This document shows positions 51,180 to 63,121 of a stretch of 64,000 bases of DNA, one piece after another. Under the pieces are notes generated by a model. The model did not search any database. It was not told the DNA's origin and worked only from the letters and a program-made list of their open reading frames with translations. Source of the DNA: Xanthomonas arboricola pv. juglandis (lineage in GTDB: Bacteria; Pseudomonadota; Gammaproteobacteria; Xanthomonadales; Xanthomonadaceae). A program made the position numbers and the translations under genes. Numbering within the stretch: the first letter of the stretch is position 1; each line of letters starts with the position of its first letter. Location: contig NZ_JZEF01000001.1 of NCBI RefSeq assembly GCF_001013475.1, positions 659,472 through 723,471 on the forward strand, given 5' to 3'.

Positions 51180-51428
51180 GTGACGCTGTCCGACATGCCC
51201 TTGCATCGCGCCGCCATCGTGGATTCCGTGGAGGATCGCCTCCCCAACGACACGATCGCCCGGCGTCTGCGCGAACTGGGTTTTGTCGCCGGCGAAGAGG
51301 TCACGGTGCTGGCGACCGGGCCGGTCGGGCGCGAACCGCTGCTGGTGCAGGTCGGTTACACCCGGTTCGCCCTGCGCCGTAGCGAGGCCGCACGCGTGCA
51401 GGTACGCGTCGATGGAGCACAGGCATGA
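51180..51428 (+). CDS. feoA: Ferrous iron transport protein A
   Basis: 82-residue SH3-like protein that assists FeoB. The likely start is GTG 51180 (VTLSDMPLHRAAIVDSV), with weak CAGG upstream; ATG 51195 would remove five residues. Conserved features are RLRELGFVAGEEVTVLATGPVG and the last strand GYTRFALRRSEAARVQV. The Fur box lies about 20 bases upstream of the start. Stop overlaps feoB (ATGA). Confidence 0.92.
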   Translation: MTLSDMPLHRAAIVDSVEDRLPNDTIARRLRELGFVAGEEVTVLATGPVGREPLLVQVGYTRFALRRSEAARVQVRVDGAQA

Positions 51429-53284
51429 GCGCGGCGAGCGTTCCGTTGCGGCTGGCGCTGGTGGGCAATCCCAACAGCGGCAAGACCGCGCTGTTCAATC
51501 AGCTGACCGGCAGCCGGCAGAAGGTCGCCAACTACACCGGCGTCACCGTCGAGCGCAAGGAGGGGCAGTTCCGTGCGCCATCCGGGCGCGACTTCGCGGT
51601 GCTGGATCTGCCCGGCGCCTATAGCCTGCAGCCGGCCAGCCTGGACGAGGCGATCACCCGCGACCTGTGCCGTGGCTTCTATCCCGGCGAACCGGCACCG
51701 GACGTGCTGGTCTGCGTGATGGATGCGACCAACCTGCGCCTGCACCTGCGCTTTGCGCTGGAGCTGCGCGAGCTGGGCCGGCCGATGATCGTGGCCTTGA
51801 ACATGGTCGACGCCGCGCAACGACGCGGCATCGTCATCGACCTGCCGGCGCTGGAACAGGCGCTCGGGGTACCGGTGGTGGAAACGGTGGCGGTACGCCG
51901 CGGCGGTGCCAAGGCGCTGGTCGAGCGCATCGACGCGCAGGCCGCGCGCCTGGCGGCACCGAGCGCCACGCCGCCTGCCGACGGCAACTACCATGCGCAG
52001 GTGCGACAGATCCTGAGTGCGGCGGTGACCATGCCGACGCGGACCTCGCGGGTGGACGATGCGCTGGACCGCTGGCTGCTGCACCCGCTCTGGGGCCTGG
52101 TCACGCTGGCGGTGGTGATGTTCCTGATCTTCCAGGCGGTGTATGCCTGGGCCAACCCAGTGATGGACCTGATCGATGCCGGCACCGCGATGCTGGGCGA
52201 GTGGGCAGGCACCACGCTGCCGGAGGGCCCGCTCAACAGCCTGCTCAAGGACGGCATCATCACCGGCCTGGGCGGGGTGATCAAATTCCTGCCGCAGATC
52301 CTGATTCTGTTCGCTTTCATCCTGGCGCTGGAGGAGTCCGGCTACCTGCCGCGCGCGGCCTTCCTGCTGGACCGCATGATGTCTGCCGCCGGCTTGTCCG
52401 GGCGCTCGTTCATCCCGTTGCTGTCGAGCTTTGCCTGTGCGGTGCCGGGCATCATGTCCACCCGCAGCATCCAGGATCCGCGCGACCGGCTCGCCACCAT
52501 CATGGTCGCGCCATTGATGACGTGTTCGGCGCGCCTGCCGGTGTATGCCTTGCTGATTGGCGCCTTCATCCCGCAGAAGACCGTGTGGGGCATCTTCAAC
52601 CAGCAGGGCCTGATCCTGTTCGGGCTGTATGCCGCGGCCATCGTCAGTGCGCTGCTGGTGTCGTGGACAATGAAGAAGTGGCGCCGCGACAAGAGCGAGC
52701 ACCCGCTGATGCTGGAGCTGCCGTCGTACCGCCTGCCGCATCTGCCCGACCTGGCGCTGGGGCTGTGGGAGCGTGCGCTGATCTTCCTCAAGCGCGTCGG
52801 CGGCATCATTCTGGCCCTGACCATCCTGCTGTGGTTCCTGCTGTCGTTTCCGGCCGCGCCGGCCGACGCCACCTTGCCGGCGATCGATTACAGCTTCGCC
52901 GGGCGCATCGGCCATGCGATGGCGATCTTCTTCGCGCCGCTGGGCTTCAACTGGCAGATCTGCATCGCGCTGATTCCCGGCCTGGCCGCGCGCGAAGTGG
53001 CGGTTGCCTCGCTGGCGACGGTGTACGCGCTGTCGGCTGCCGACGACGATGCCGCCGCGCAGGCCCTGTCGCCGCTGATCAGCGATGGCTGGTCGCTGGC
53101 CACCGCGCTGTCGCTGCTGGTCTGGTACATCTATGCACCGATGTGCATCTCCACGCTGGCCACGATCAAGCGCGAAACCAACTCGTGGAAGCAGATGACC
53201 ATCAGCGCGGTGTACCTGTTCGCGCTGGCCTACCTGGCCTCGCTGGTGACCTACCAGCTGGCCGTGCTGCTGGGAGCCGGCTGA
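51425..53284 (+). CDS. feoB: Ferrous iron permease FeoB
   Basis: 619-residue inner-membrane Fe(II) transporter. The N-terminal G domain shows all GTPase motifs: G1 GNPNSGKT (14-21), G2 region NYTGVTVERKEG, G3 DLPGAYSL, and G4 NMVD. A linker leads to two Gate domains from about 215: LPRAAFLLDRMMSAAGLSGR with conserved CAVPGIMSTRSI (Cys of the first gate), TCSARLPVYALLIGAF, and late helices around AREVAVASLATVYAL. Shorter than E. coli FeoB (773) because it lacks the long insertions. ATGA overlap with feoA gives coupled translation. Confidence 0.96.
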   Translation: MSAASVPLRLALVGNPNSGKTALFNQLTGSRQKVANYTGVTVERKEGQFRAPSGRDFAVLDLPGAYSLQPASLDEAITRDLCRGFYPGEPAPDVLVCVMDATNLRLHLRFALELRELGRPMIVALNMVDAAQRRGIVIDLPALEQALGVPVVETVAVRRGGAKALVERIDAQAARLAAPSATPPADGNYHAQVRQILSAAVTMPTRTSRVDDALDRWLLHPLWGLVTLAVVMFLIFQAVYAWANPVMDLIDAGTAMLGEWAGTTLPEGPLNSLLKDGIITGLGGVIKFLPQILILFAFILALEESGYLPRAAFLLDRMMSAAGLSGRSFIPLLSSFACAVPGIMSTRSIQDPRDRLATIMVAPLMTCSARLPVYALLIGAFIPQKTVWGIFNQQGLILFGLYAAAIVSALLVSWTMKKWRRDKSEHPLMLELPSYRLPHLPDLALGLWERALIFLKRVGGIILALTILLWFLLSFPAAPADATLPAIDYSFAGRIGHAMAIFFAPLGFNWQICIALIPGLAAREVAVASLATVYALSAADDDAAAQALSPLISDGWSLATALSLLVWYIYAPMCISTLATIKRETNSWKQMTISAVYLFALAYLASLVTYQLAVLLGAG

Positions 53285-53285
53285 G

Positions 53286-53540
53286 GTGGATCTGTCGCTC
53301 ACCTTGCAATACGTGGTCATCGCCCTGGCGGTGTTGCTCAGCCTATGGGTAGTGATGAAGAAGCAATTTCCCGGCACGCTGCGGCGCCTGCGTGGCGCAG
53401 TGGCGATCGGCCTGTTGCGCGATGGGCGGCCTGCATGGATGCGGGCGCTGGGCCGCCGCGTCGCACCGCCGGCCGCGCAGAACGCCGCGGCCTGTGGTGG
53501 CTGCGACAGCTGCGGGCCGACGCCGCCCCGTCGTCACTGA
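53286..53540 (+). CDS. Small membrane protein with CxxC-type cysteines, third gene of feo operon
   Basis: 84 residues starting at GTG 53286, one base after feoB. One transmembrane helix (about 8-24, QYVVIALAVLLSLWVVM) followed by a basic cytoplasmic region and a Cys cluster near the C-terminus (CGGCDSCG). Likely a FeoC-position protein of the DUF6587 type; it is not homologous to the enterobacterial winged-helix FeoC. The cysteines may bind iron or an Fe-S cluster and influence FeoB, but that is inference from location and cysteines. Confidence 0.72.
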   Translation: MDLSLTLQYVVIALAVLLSLWVVMKKQFPGTLRRLRGAVAIGLLRDGRPAWMRALGRRVAPPAAQNAAACGGCDSCGPTPPRRH

Positions 53541-53597
53541 CGCACTGCATCCCTTACACTTGCGCGGCCGCAGGACGCGGTGGTGCAGGGGGCGCAG

Positions 53598-54098
53598 ATG
53601 CGGTTGTTGGTGTTGTTGGCGGTCCTGGCGGCAGTCGCCGGTGTTTACAACTATGGCGGTAACGCGCTGGACGAAGCGCAGGTGCGCGATTTCTACGCCG
53701 CGCACGACAAGGCAATGCGTGGTCAGGACGGCGAAGCGCTGTGTGCGATGACCGCGCCGGCGTTCGAAATGGTGGTGCTGTACCGCATGGATTCGCATCA
53801 GCAGCGGCAGACCACCACACGCGAGCAGTACTGCAAATCCAATGGCGAGTGGGCGCAGGTGCTGCGTCAGATGCGTCATGTGGCCAACCCGGAAGAGGTG
53901 ATCGACTACAAGCAGTCGATCACCAGGATCGAGATCGCCGCCGATGAAGCCTCGGCCATGGTCGAGACACGTGCCACGCTCGGCTTGCCGGGGGTGCGCA
54001 TGACCTTCCGCTCGCGCGACAAGCTGATCCGAAAGCGCTGGAAGACCTTGATCGAACGCAGCGAAGGCACGGCCTGGGTCGGCCCGGCGTACGAGTAG
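53598..54098 (+). CDS. Secreted/membrane-anchored hypothetical protein
   Basis: 166 residues from ATG 53598; earlier in-frame GTGs at 53580 and 53583 are possible. N-terminal hydrophobic signal or anchor (LLVLLAVLAAVAGVYNY), then a soluble alpha/beta domain with LDEAQVRDFYAAHDKAM near the start and SAMVETRATLGLPGVRM later, resembling small NTF2-like or DUF4440-like folds in rhythm. I do not recognise the family. It may be transcribed with feo but is separated by 57 bases. Confidence 0.65.
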   Translation: MRLLVLLAVLAAVAGVYNYGGNALDEAQVRDFYAAHDKAMRGQDGEALCAMTAPAFEMVVLYRMDSHQQRQTTTREQYCKSNGEWAQVLRQMRHVANPEEVIDYKQSITRIEIAADEASAMVETRATLGLPGVRMTFRSRDKLIRKRWKTLIERSEGTAWVGPAYE

Positions 54099-54497
54099 GC
54101 GCCGCCGGCACTATCGCTGCCGCATTGCCAAGGCGGTGCCATCGATGCGCCGACGCGATGCCGGTCATCGGCACGCGCCGATCTGGCTCGCTGCCCAGCC
54201 GACCTGCGCACGCAGCCTGCGTCGGCAGAAACAGGTGACATTCCGTGCATGGCGATGCACGCGCGGCGATCGCCTTGCTGGCAGACGCCAACGCGAGTAT
54301 GTCGACCGTACTGCACGGCAATGTCGGTAGCGCCAGCGCAACGCAGGAAGGCAGGTCGCCACGCGTGGCGATGGTCGGTGCGGCACTACCCCCCGTCATT
54401 GGCCGAGGTGCGCATCCGACGCTGCAGTGCACAGCGGTGCGCATCCGACGCTGCAGTGCACAGCGCGCCGGCCATACGCCTTCGCTATGCTTGGGCC
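54099..54497. repeat. Intergenic region with a 29-bp direct tandem repeat
   Basis: Two exact copies of a 29-bp sequence at 54408-54436 and 54437-54465 (gtgcgcatccgacgctgcag...), 33 bases before the aminotransferase ATG. The repeat contains CTGCAG and a short dyad (ctgcagtgcacag). The rest of the 400-bp gap shows no gene. Confidence 0.75.
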
Positions 54498-55700
54498 ATG
54501 ACGACCTCCTTCCAGATCTCCCGACGTGCGCAGGCGCTGACCAGTTCGGCGATTCGCGAAATCCTCAAGGTGACCGAGCGGCCGGAGGTGATTTCCTTCG
54601 CCGGCGGGCTGCCGTCGCCGGCCACCTTTCCGGTGGAGCGCATGCGCGCGGCCAGCGATCAGGTGCTGCGCGATGCGCCGCAGGCCGCACTGCAATACGG
54701 TCCCACCGAAGGCTATGCGCCGCTGCGCGACTGGGTGGCCGCACGCCTGAGCCGCGACGGCGCCAGCGTCCGGCCCAGCCAGGTGTTGATCACCACCGGC
54801 TCGCAGCAGGGGCTGGACCTGCTCGGCAAGGTCTTCATCGATGAGGGCAGCAAGGTGCTGGTGGAAACGCCGAGCTACCTGGGTGCGTTGCAGGCGTTTT
54901 CGCTGTTCCAGCCTAGCTTCGTCGGCATGCCCTCGGACGAGGACGGGGTGGTGGTGGACGCGTTGGACCCTGCATTGCTGGCCGATGCGCGCTTTCTGTA
55001 CTGCCTGCCGAATTTCCAGAACCCCACCGGTCGCCGGTTGCCGCTGGCGCGGCGCCAGGCCCTGGTGGAGCGCGCAGCAGCAGCGGGCGTGCCGATCGTC
55101 GAAGACGATCCGTATGGCGAGCTGTATTACAGCGGCCGGCCGCTGCCGAGCCTGTTGTCGCTCAATCCGGAGGGCGTGATCTACATGGGCTCGTTCTCCA
55201 AGGTGCTCGCGCCCGGCTTGCGGCTGGGCTATGTGGTTGCGCCCGAGGCGGTGCTGGGCAAGCTGATCCAGGCCAAGCAGGCGGCCGATCTGCATACGCC
55301 GTCGTTCACCCAGCGCGTGGTCCACCAGACGCTGCAGGACGATTTCCTGGACACGCATATCCCGCAGATCCGCGCGCTGTATGCGCGCCAATGCAGCCTG
55401 ATGCTGGAGGCCCTGGATCGGCATTTCCCGCCCCAGGTGCAATGGAATCGCCCCGAAGGCGGCATGTTCCTGTGGGTGAGCCTGCCGCCCGGGCTGGACG
55501 GCACCGCGCTGCTGGCGCGTGCGATCGCGCGCAATGTCGCGTTCGTGCCGGGCGCGCCGTTCTACGCCACCTTGCCGCAGGTCAATACCTTGCGGCTGTC
55601 GTTCGTCACCGTGCCCGGCGACAGGATCGATGCCGGCATCCAGGTCCTGGGAGAGGTGTTGCGCGAGGCGCTGGCCGAGTTGCCCGGGCAGGGCGCGTGA
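54498..55700 (+). CDS. PLP-dependent class I aminotransferase (2-aminoadipate/aromatic AT-like)
   Basis: 400 residues. Fold-type I: LQYGPTEGYAPLRDWVA, ITTGSQQGLDLLGKVF, CLPNFQNPTGRRLP, VEDDPYGELYYSG, and the PLP lysine in MGSFSKVLAPGLRLGYVV. These are hallmarks of the LysN/Aro8/YdcR-C-terminal subgroup, with broad activity on aromatic, branched or 2-aminoadipate substrates; no MocR-type DNA-binding domain is attached. ATG 54498 is where resemblance begins. The next gene overlaps its stop (GTGA). Confidence 0.88.
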   Translation: MTTSFQISRRAQALTSSAIREILKVTERPEVISFAGGLPSPATFPVERMRAASDQVLRDAPQAALQYGPTEGYAPLRDWVAARLSRDGASVRPSQVLITTGSQQGLDLLGKVFIDEGSKVLVETPSYLGALQAFSLFQPSFVGMPSDEDGVVVDALDPALLADARFLYCLPNFQNPTGRRLPLARRQALVERAAAAGVPIVEDDPYGELYYSGRPLPSLLSLNPEGVIYMGSFSKVLAPGLRLGYVVAPEAVLGKLIQAKQAADLHTPSFTQRVVHQTLQDDFLDTHIPQIRALYARQCSLMLEALDRHFPPQVQWNRPEGGMFLWVSLPPGLDGTALLARAIARNVAFVPGAPFYATLPQVNTLRLSFVTVPGDRIDAGIQVLGEVLREALAELPGQGA

Positions 55701-56368
55701 CCACGCAGACCAGTGGCGTGCAGGCGCCGGCGCTCGCGGTCAGCATCGACCGCGTGGCGATCGGGGTCGCACGCGATTTCACCCGCCCCGGTAGCCGCAG
55801 CGCGATCGACAAGCGTGCGGTGGACGGTCCTGTGCGCGTCGGGCCGGACAAGGCGATCCATCACTATCCGCGCGATCACTACGCTGCCTGGCAGGCCGAC
55901 CTCGGCGCGCACGCGTTGCTGGAGACGGCCGGCGCGTTCGGCGAGAACCTGAGCAGCGTCGGCCTTACCGAGGCCGAGGTCTGTCTGGGCGATCGCTTTG
56001 CATTGGGTACGGCGGTGGTGGAAGTGTCGCAACTGCGTCAGCCGTGCTGGAAGCTGTCCGACCGCTTCGGCCTGCGCGACATGGCGCGCCGCGTGCAGGA
56101 CAGCGGCCGCACCGGCTGGTATTACCGCGTGCTGCACCCCGGCGACGTGGCAGCCGGCGACATGCTGACGCTGCAGCAGCGGCCGCATCCGCAATGGACG
56201 CTGTCGCGCCTGCAACAGGTGTTGTACGCGCGCGATGTCGATGCCGCCGCCATCACCGCAGTGTTGCAGCTGCCGCTGGTGCCGTCATGGCGGGCGCTAT
56301 TCGAACGCCGCCTGCAACGCCGCGAAATAGAGAGCTGGAGCAAGCGCCTGCATGGCGCAAGCGACTGA
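55697..56368 (+). CDS. MOSC-domain protein (YiiM-like)
   Basis: 223 residues; GTG 55697 overlaps the aminotransferase stop. The MOSC beta-barrel has VDGPVRVGPDKAIHHYPRDHY near 45-65, AFGENLSSVGLTEAEVCLGD, and SQLRQPCWKLSDRFG with the cysteine expected to hold molybdenum. A C-terminal 3-alpha domain follows (QQVLYARDVDAAAITAVL). YiiM relatives use molybdenum cofactor to reduce N-hydroxylated bases such as 6-hydroxylaminopurine; that activity is inferred from the family. Confidence 0.88.
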   Translation: MTTQTSGVQAPALAVSIDRVAIGVARDFTRPGSRSAIDKRAVDGPVRVGPDKAIHHYPRDHYAAWQADLGAHALLETAGAFGENLSSVGLTEAEVCLGDRFALGTAVVEVSQLRQPCWKLSDRFGLRDMARRVQDSGRTGWYYRVLHPGDVAAGDMLTLQQRPHPQWTLSRLQQVLYARDVDAAAITAVLQLPLVPSWRALFERRLQRREIESWSKRLHGASD

Positions 56369-56818
56369 GAGCCGCCAGCACCTCGCACGCAATCAAAGCC
56401 CGCAGCCGCGCTAGCTGCAGGGCTGAGATTTGGGATTCGGGAGTCGGGATTGGGGAATCGCGGTCACGAAGTCGGCAAACGCCACCTTCCAGGCGCCGCC
56501 ATGATGGCCGTGTGCCATGCGTCTTCATCGTCCTTACCAACGTACAGCGGCGCAGCCCTCACCGACCCATGGCCGCTCGCGCCGTTGTGTGCCAACCACC
56601 ACGCGCACCCCACGGACGCCACCAAGCCAAAGCGCCACAGCACATAAAACGCGCACACCCGCACCCGCTCTCACGAGTCCCTGATCCCGATTCCCGATTC
56701 CCGGCTTTAACGACTCCCCAATCCCGACCCCCCAATTCCAGCTTTTACGATTCCCGATTCCCGATTCCCGATTCCCAGCTATCTTGTACAACCCCATCGC
56801 CCAGCTAGGCCTGCCGCC
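56369..56818. repeat. Intergenic GATTCCC/GGGAATC simple repeats before dapB
   Basis: gggattcggg-type units at 56424-56460 face many complementary gattcccg units at 56684-56780, including four near-tandem copies just before dapB, so a long-range stem-loop is possible. No gene is convincing in the ~220 bases between. A -10-like TTGTACAAC region at 56783-56791 may serve dapB. Confidence 0.7.
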
Positions 56819-57535
56819 ATGACAACGTCTCCTGTGAAAGTTCTGATCCACGGCGCCTCCGGGCGGATGGGCAAGGCATTGCTGCGTCTGGCTGCCGAAG
56901 ACGAGGCCTTGCATGTCGTCGGCGCGGTGGTGGGGCGTGCGCCCTCGCAGCGCGTGGTGGACGGCGTGCCGTATTTCGCCGCCAGCGAGCTCGGCGGTGC
57001 GCCGAGCTTCGACGTGGCGATCGACTTCAGCCTGCCGCAGGGCTTCGCGCCGATCCTGGCGTTGTGCGCGCAGCGCGGCAAACCGCTGGTGTCCGGCACC
57101 ACCGGTCTGGATGAGGCGCAGCGCGCCGCGTTGCTGGAGTCCGCGCAGCAGATTCCACTGGTGTGGGCGTCCAACTTCAGCCTGGGCGTTGCGGTGCTGA
57201 CCGAACTGGTGGAGCGTGCCGCCGGCAGCCTGCCGGGCTGGGATTGCGACATCGTCGAAGCCCACCACGTGCACAAGCAGGACGCACCCTCCGGGACCGC
57301 GCTGACGCTGGGGGAGGCGGCCACCGGCAGTGGCGCGCAGCCGCGCTTTGCCAGCCTGCGCGCCGGCGACATCGTCGGCGAGCACACGGTGCAGTTCACC
57401 GGGCTGGGCGAGCGGGTGGAACTGGTGCACCGCGCGACCAACCGCGACATCTTCGCGCGTGGTGCCCTGCATGCGGCCAAGCGGCTGCTCGGCAAGCCGC
57501 CCGGCAGCTATCGCGTGCGCGATCTGGTGCTGTAA
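56819..57535 (+). CDS. dapB: 4-hydroxy-tetrahydrodipicolinate reductase
   Basis: Lysine/meso-diaminopimelate pathway: NAD(P)H reduction of the DapA product. 238 residues, shorter than E. coli DapB (273). Dinucleotide motif HGASGRMGKALLRLA at the start; VSGTTGLD; catalytic block EAHHVHKQDAPSGTAL with the His and Lys that act as acid and substrate anchor; ending RATNRDIFARGALHAAKRLLGK. Begins at ATG 56819 and is monocistronic or upstream of carA. Confidence 0.95.
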   Translation: MTTSPVKVLIHGASGRMGKALLRLAAEDEALHVVGAVVGRAPSQRVVDGVPYFAASELGGAPSFDVAIDFSLPQGFAPILALCAQRGKPLVSGTTGLDEAQRAALLESAQQIPLVWASNFSLGVAVLTELVERAAGSLPGWDCDIVEAHHVHKQDAPSGTALTLGEAATGSGAQPRFASLRAGDIVGEHTVQFTGLGERVELVHRATNRDIFARGALHAAKRLLGKPPGSYRVRDLVL

Positions 57536-57651
57536 GCGCTGCGTCGCCGCGCATGAATGGCGAATGATCGCAGTGGCGCATTCATCCCGCCATTGCGATG
57601 CCGGCACGGCAGCCGGTGTTCTTCAGGCTGGCATGCCGGGGCACTTGCCTT

Positions 57652-57657
57652 TACAAT
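57652..57657 (+). promoter_or_regulatory. Candidate -10 (TACAAT) of the carA operon
   Basis: TACAAT in the 239-bp gap between dapB and carA would give an untranslated leader of about 110 nucleotides. No clear pyrimidine or arginine control element was recognised in the leader. Confidence 0.35.
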
Positions 57658-57774
57658 TCTCGCTTGCCCGAACCAGCGTCGGACCGGTCCCCAGCACCGC
57701 GTCCGCGCTTTGCTGCAACCGGAATTTGGCCGGAAGCGCATCGGAGTCCCAGGCAGCCAGAGCGAGACCCCCAC

Positions 57775-58908
57775 GTGACCCAACCCGCAATCCTTGTCCT
57801 CGAAGACGGCACCGTGTTCGAGGGCGAATCCGTAGGCGCCAACGGGCTTTCCGTCGGCGAAGTGGTGTTCAACACCGCCATGACCGGTTACCAGGAAGTC
57901 CTGACCGATCCCTCCTACGCCCGCCAGATGGTCACGCTGACCTATCCGCATATCGGCAATACCGGCTTTACCGATCAGGATGACGAGGCCAGGAAGATCT
58001 GGGCTGCCGGCCTGATCGTGCGCGACGTGCCGCGTCGCCCCAGCAGCTGGCGCAGCGAAGTCGCACTGCCGGAGTGGCTGCAGGCCCGCGGTGTGGTGGC
58101 CATTTCCGGCATCGATACCCGCAAGCTGACCCGCCTGCTGCGGCAGAAGGGCGCCCAGAACGGCGCGCTGATGGCCGGCGAGATCGATGTCGACAAGGCG
58201 CTGGAAGCCGCGCGCAGCTTCCCCGGCCTGAAGGGCATGGACTTGGCCAAGGTGGTTTCCACCGAGACCAGCTACGGCTGGCAGGAAGGCTCGCTGGATC
58301 TGAATTCGGACACGTTCGTGCGGGCCGAGCTGAAGCACAAAGTTGTTGCTTACGATTACGGCGTCAAGCTCAACATCCTGCGCATGCTGGCCGACCGTGG
58401 TTGCGACGTCACCGTGGTGCCGGCACGCACGCCGGTGGCCGAGGTGCTGGCGATGCAGCCCGATGGCGTGTTCCTGTCCAATGGCCCGGGCGACCCGGAG
58501 CCCTGCGATTACGCGATCGCCGCGATCAGGGAACTGGTCGCGCAGAAGGTACCGACCTTCGGCATCTGTCTTGGGCATCAGCTGCTGGCGCTGGCCGCCG
58601 GCGCCAGCACGGTCAAGATGACCACCGGCCATCACGGCGCCAACCATCCGGTGCAGGATCTGGACGGCGGGCGGGTGATGATCACCTCGCAGAACCATGG
58701 CTTTGCGGTGGATGAAAGCACGCTGCCGGCCAATGTGCGGGTGACCCATCGTTCGCTGTTCGATGGCACCAACCAGGGCATCGCGCTGACCGACGCGCCG
58801 GCGTTCTCGTTCCAGGGCCACCCGGAGGCCTCGCCGGGGCCGCGCGATGTGGGGCCGCTGTTCGACCGGTTTGTGGAGTTGATGGCCAAGGATGCCAAGC
58901 GCGCATGA
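57775..58908 (+). CDS. carA: Carbamoyl-phosphate synthase small subunit
   Basis: Glutaminase subunit supplying ammonia to CarB for pyrimidine and arginine synthesis. 377 residues from GTG 57775 ([18 protein letters not shown]). The N-terminal domain has [17 protein letters not shown]; the class I amidotransferase domain has nucleophile C265 in [15 protein letters not shown] and the His/Glu pair in [11 protein letters not shown]. Stop overlaps a small ORF (ATGA). Confidence 0.96.
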   Translation: MTQPAILVLEDGTVFEGESVGANGLSVGEVVFNTAMTGYQEVLTDPSYARQMVTLTYPHIGNTGFTDQDDEARKIWAAGLIVRDVPRRPSSWRSEVALPEWLQARGVVAISGIDTRKLTRLLRQKGAQNGALMAGEIDVDKALEAARSFPGLKGMDLAKVVSTETSYGWQEGSLDLNSDTFVRAELKHKVVAYDYGVKLNILRMLADRGCDVTVVPARTPVAEVLAMQPDGVFLSNGPGDPEPCDYAIAAIRELVAQKVPTFGICLGHQLLALAAGASTVKMTTGHHGANHPVQDLDGGRVMITSQNHGFAVDESTLPANVRVTHRSLFDGTNQGIALTDAPAFSFQGHPEASPGPRDVGPLFDRFVELMAKDAKRA

Positions 58909-59261
58909 GCGCTCGGTTGATGGGTGTGCTGATCCTGCTGGTGGGCGCCGCCGTGGCCTATTGGGGCGTCTGGATGCCGCTGCAGCAGGCGCAGGCGGGC
59001 GTGGCGTCGATCACGCTGCCCGGAGGCATCAAACTGGCCTTGCTGGTGCCGATGTGTGTCGTCTTCGGCATCGGCTATGTGGTTGGAGGAGGATCCTTTC
59101 ACCAGCGCATGCAGAACACCGACCCGGACAAGGTGCGTCGCTGGGGCAAGACCTCCGGGACCGGCTGGCTGTTGCTCCTGGTCAGCTTCGCCGCCGCGTT
59201 CGCGCTGCATCAGTGGATGCAGAACACCCTGCGCGCCCTGGGCTATGGATACGCCGGATGA
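58905..59261 (+). CDS. Small membrane protein between carA and carB
   Basis: 118 residues; ATG overlaps the carA stop by four bases. Two or three hydrophobic segments ([56 protein letters not shown]) separated by a polar loop with [17 protein letters not shown]. No family recognised; the position inside car is, as far as I recall, usual for xanthomonads. A functional link to carbamoyl phosphate is unproven. Confidence 0.78.
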   Translation: MSARLMGVLILLVGAAVAYWGVWMPLQQAQAGVASITLPGGIKLALLVPMCVVFGIGYVVGGGSFHQRMQNTDPDKVRRWGKTSGTGWLLLLVSFAAAFALHQWMQNTLRALGYGYAG

Positions 59262-59375
59262 CCCCGGCTTTCGGCTCCGTGGAGTCGATGCAACATCATG
59301 CCGCGTCGCGATGCGATCGCCGCGGCCACTCTTCCGCACCTGCGGCTTGCCGCATGTTCCTAATCGAGTAAAGAA

Positions 59376-62614
<3,239 letters not shown>

Positions 62615-62618
<4 letters not shown>

Positions 62619-63091
62619 GAGCACCCATGACGGCAAAGGGCGCGCAGCGTCTGCGCGAAGAGCTGGACCAGCTGAAGTCGGTCAAGCGTCCGGCGGTGAT
62701 CAATGCGATCGCCGAAGCGCGCGCGCACGGCGATCTGAAGGAAAACGCCGAGTACCACGCCGCGCGCGAGCAGCAGAGCTTCATCGAAGGCCGCATCAAG
62801 CAGCTGGAAGGCGAGCTCTCGCATGCCGAGATCATCGACATCACCAAGCTGTCGGCCGGCAACAAGATCGTGTTCGGCGCCACGGTGACGCTGGCCGACA
62901 CCGAGACCGACGAAGAGAAGCGCTACCAGATCGTTGGCGATCTGGAAGCGGACATCAAGCTGGGCATGATCGCGATCTCCTCGCCGCTGGCGCGTGCGTT
63001 GATCGGCAAGCTGGAAGGCGACTCGGTCACCATCGATGCGCCGGCCGGCCAGCGCGAGTACGAAGTGGTCAGCGTTGCCTATCTGGACTGA
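62615..63091 (+). CDS. greA: Transcription elongation factor GreA
   Basis: 158 residues. N-terminal antiparallel coiled coil with the acidic tip [16 protein letters not shown], which enters the RNA polymerase secondary channel to stimulate cleavage of backtracked RNA, and a C-terminal FKBP-like domain ([18 protein letters not shown]). ATG overlaps the carB stop (ATGA), so greA is translationally coupled to carbamoyl-phosphate synthase. Confidence 0.97.
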
Positions 63092-63121
63092 CGGGTCGGG
63101 ATTGAAGAACGCCACCGCCCG

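Noticed and set aside
51356..53377. 673-codon open frame on the minus strand opposite feoB
   Set aside because: Antisense of feoB; composition is low-complexity Arg/Gln/His and has no motifs.
57658..57774. Riboswitch or PyrR-type leader before carA
   Set aside because: Only weak short dyads are present; no conserved riboswitch core or terminator/antiterminator pair could be drawn.
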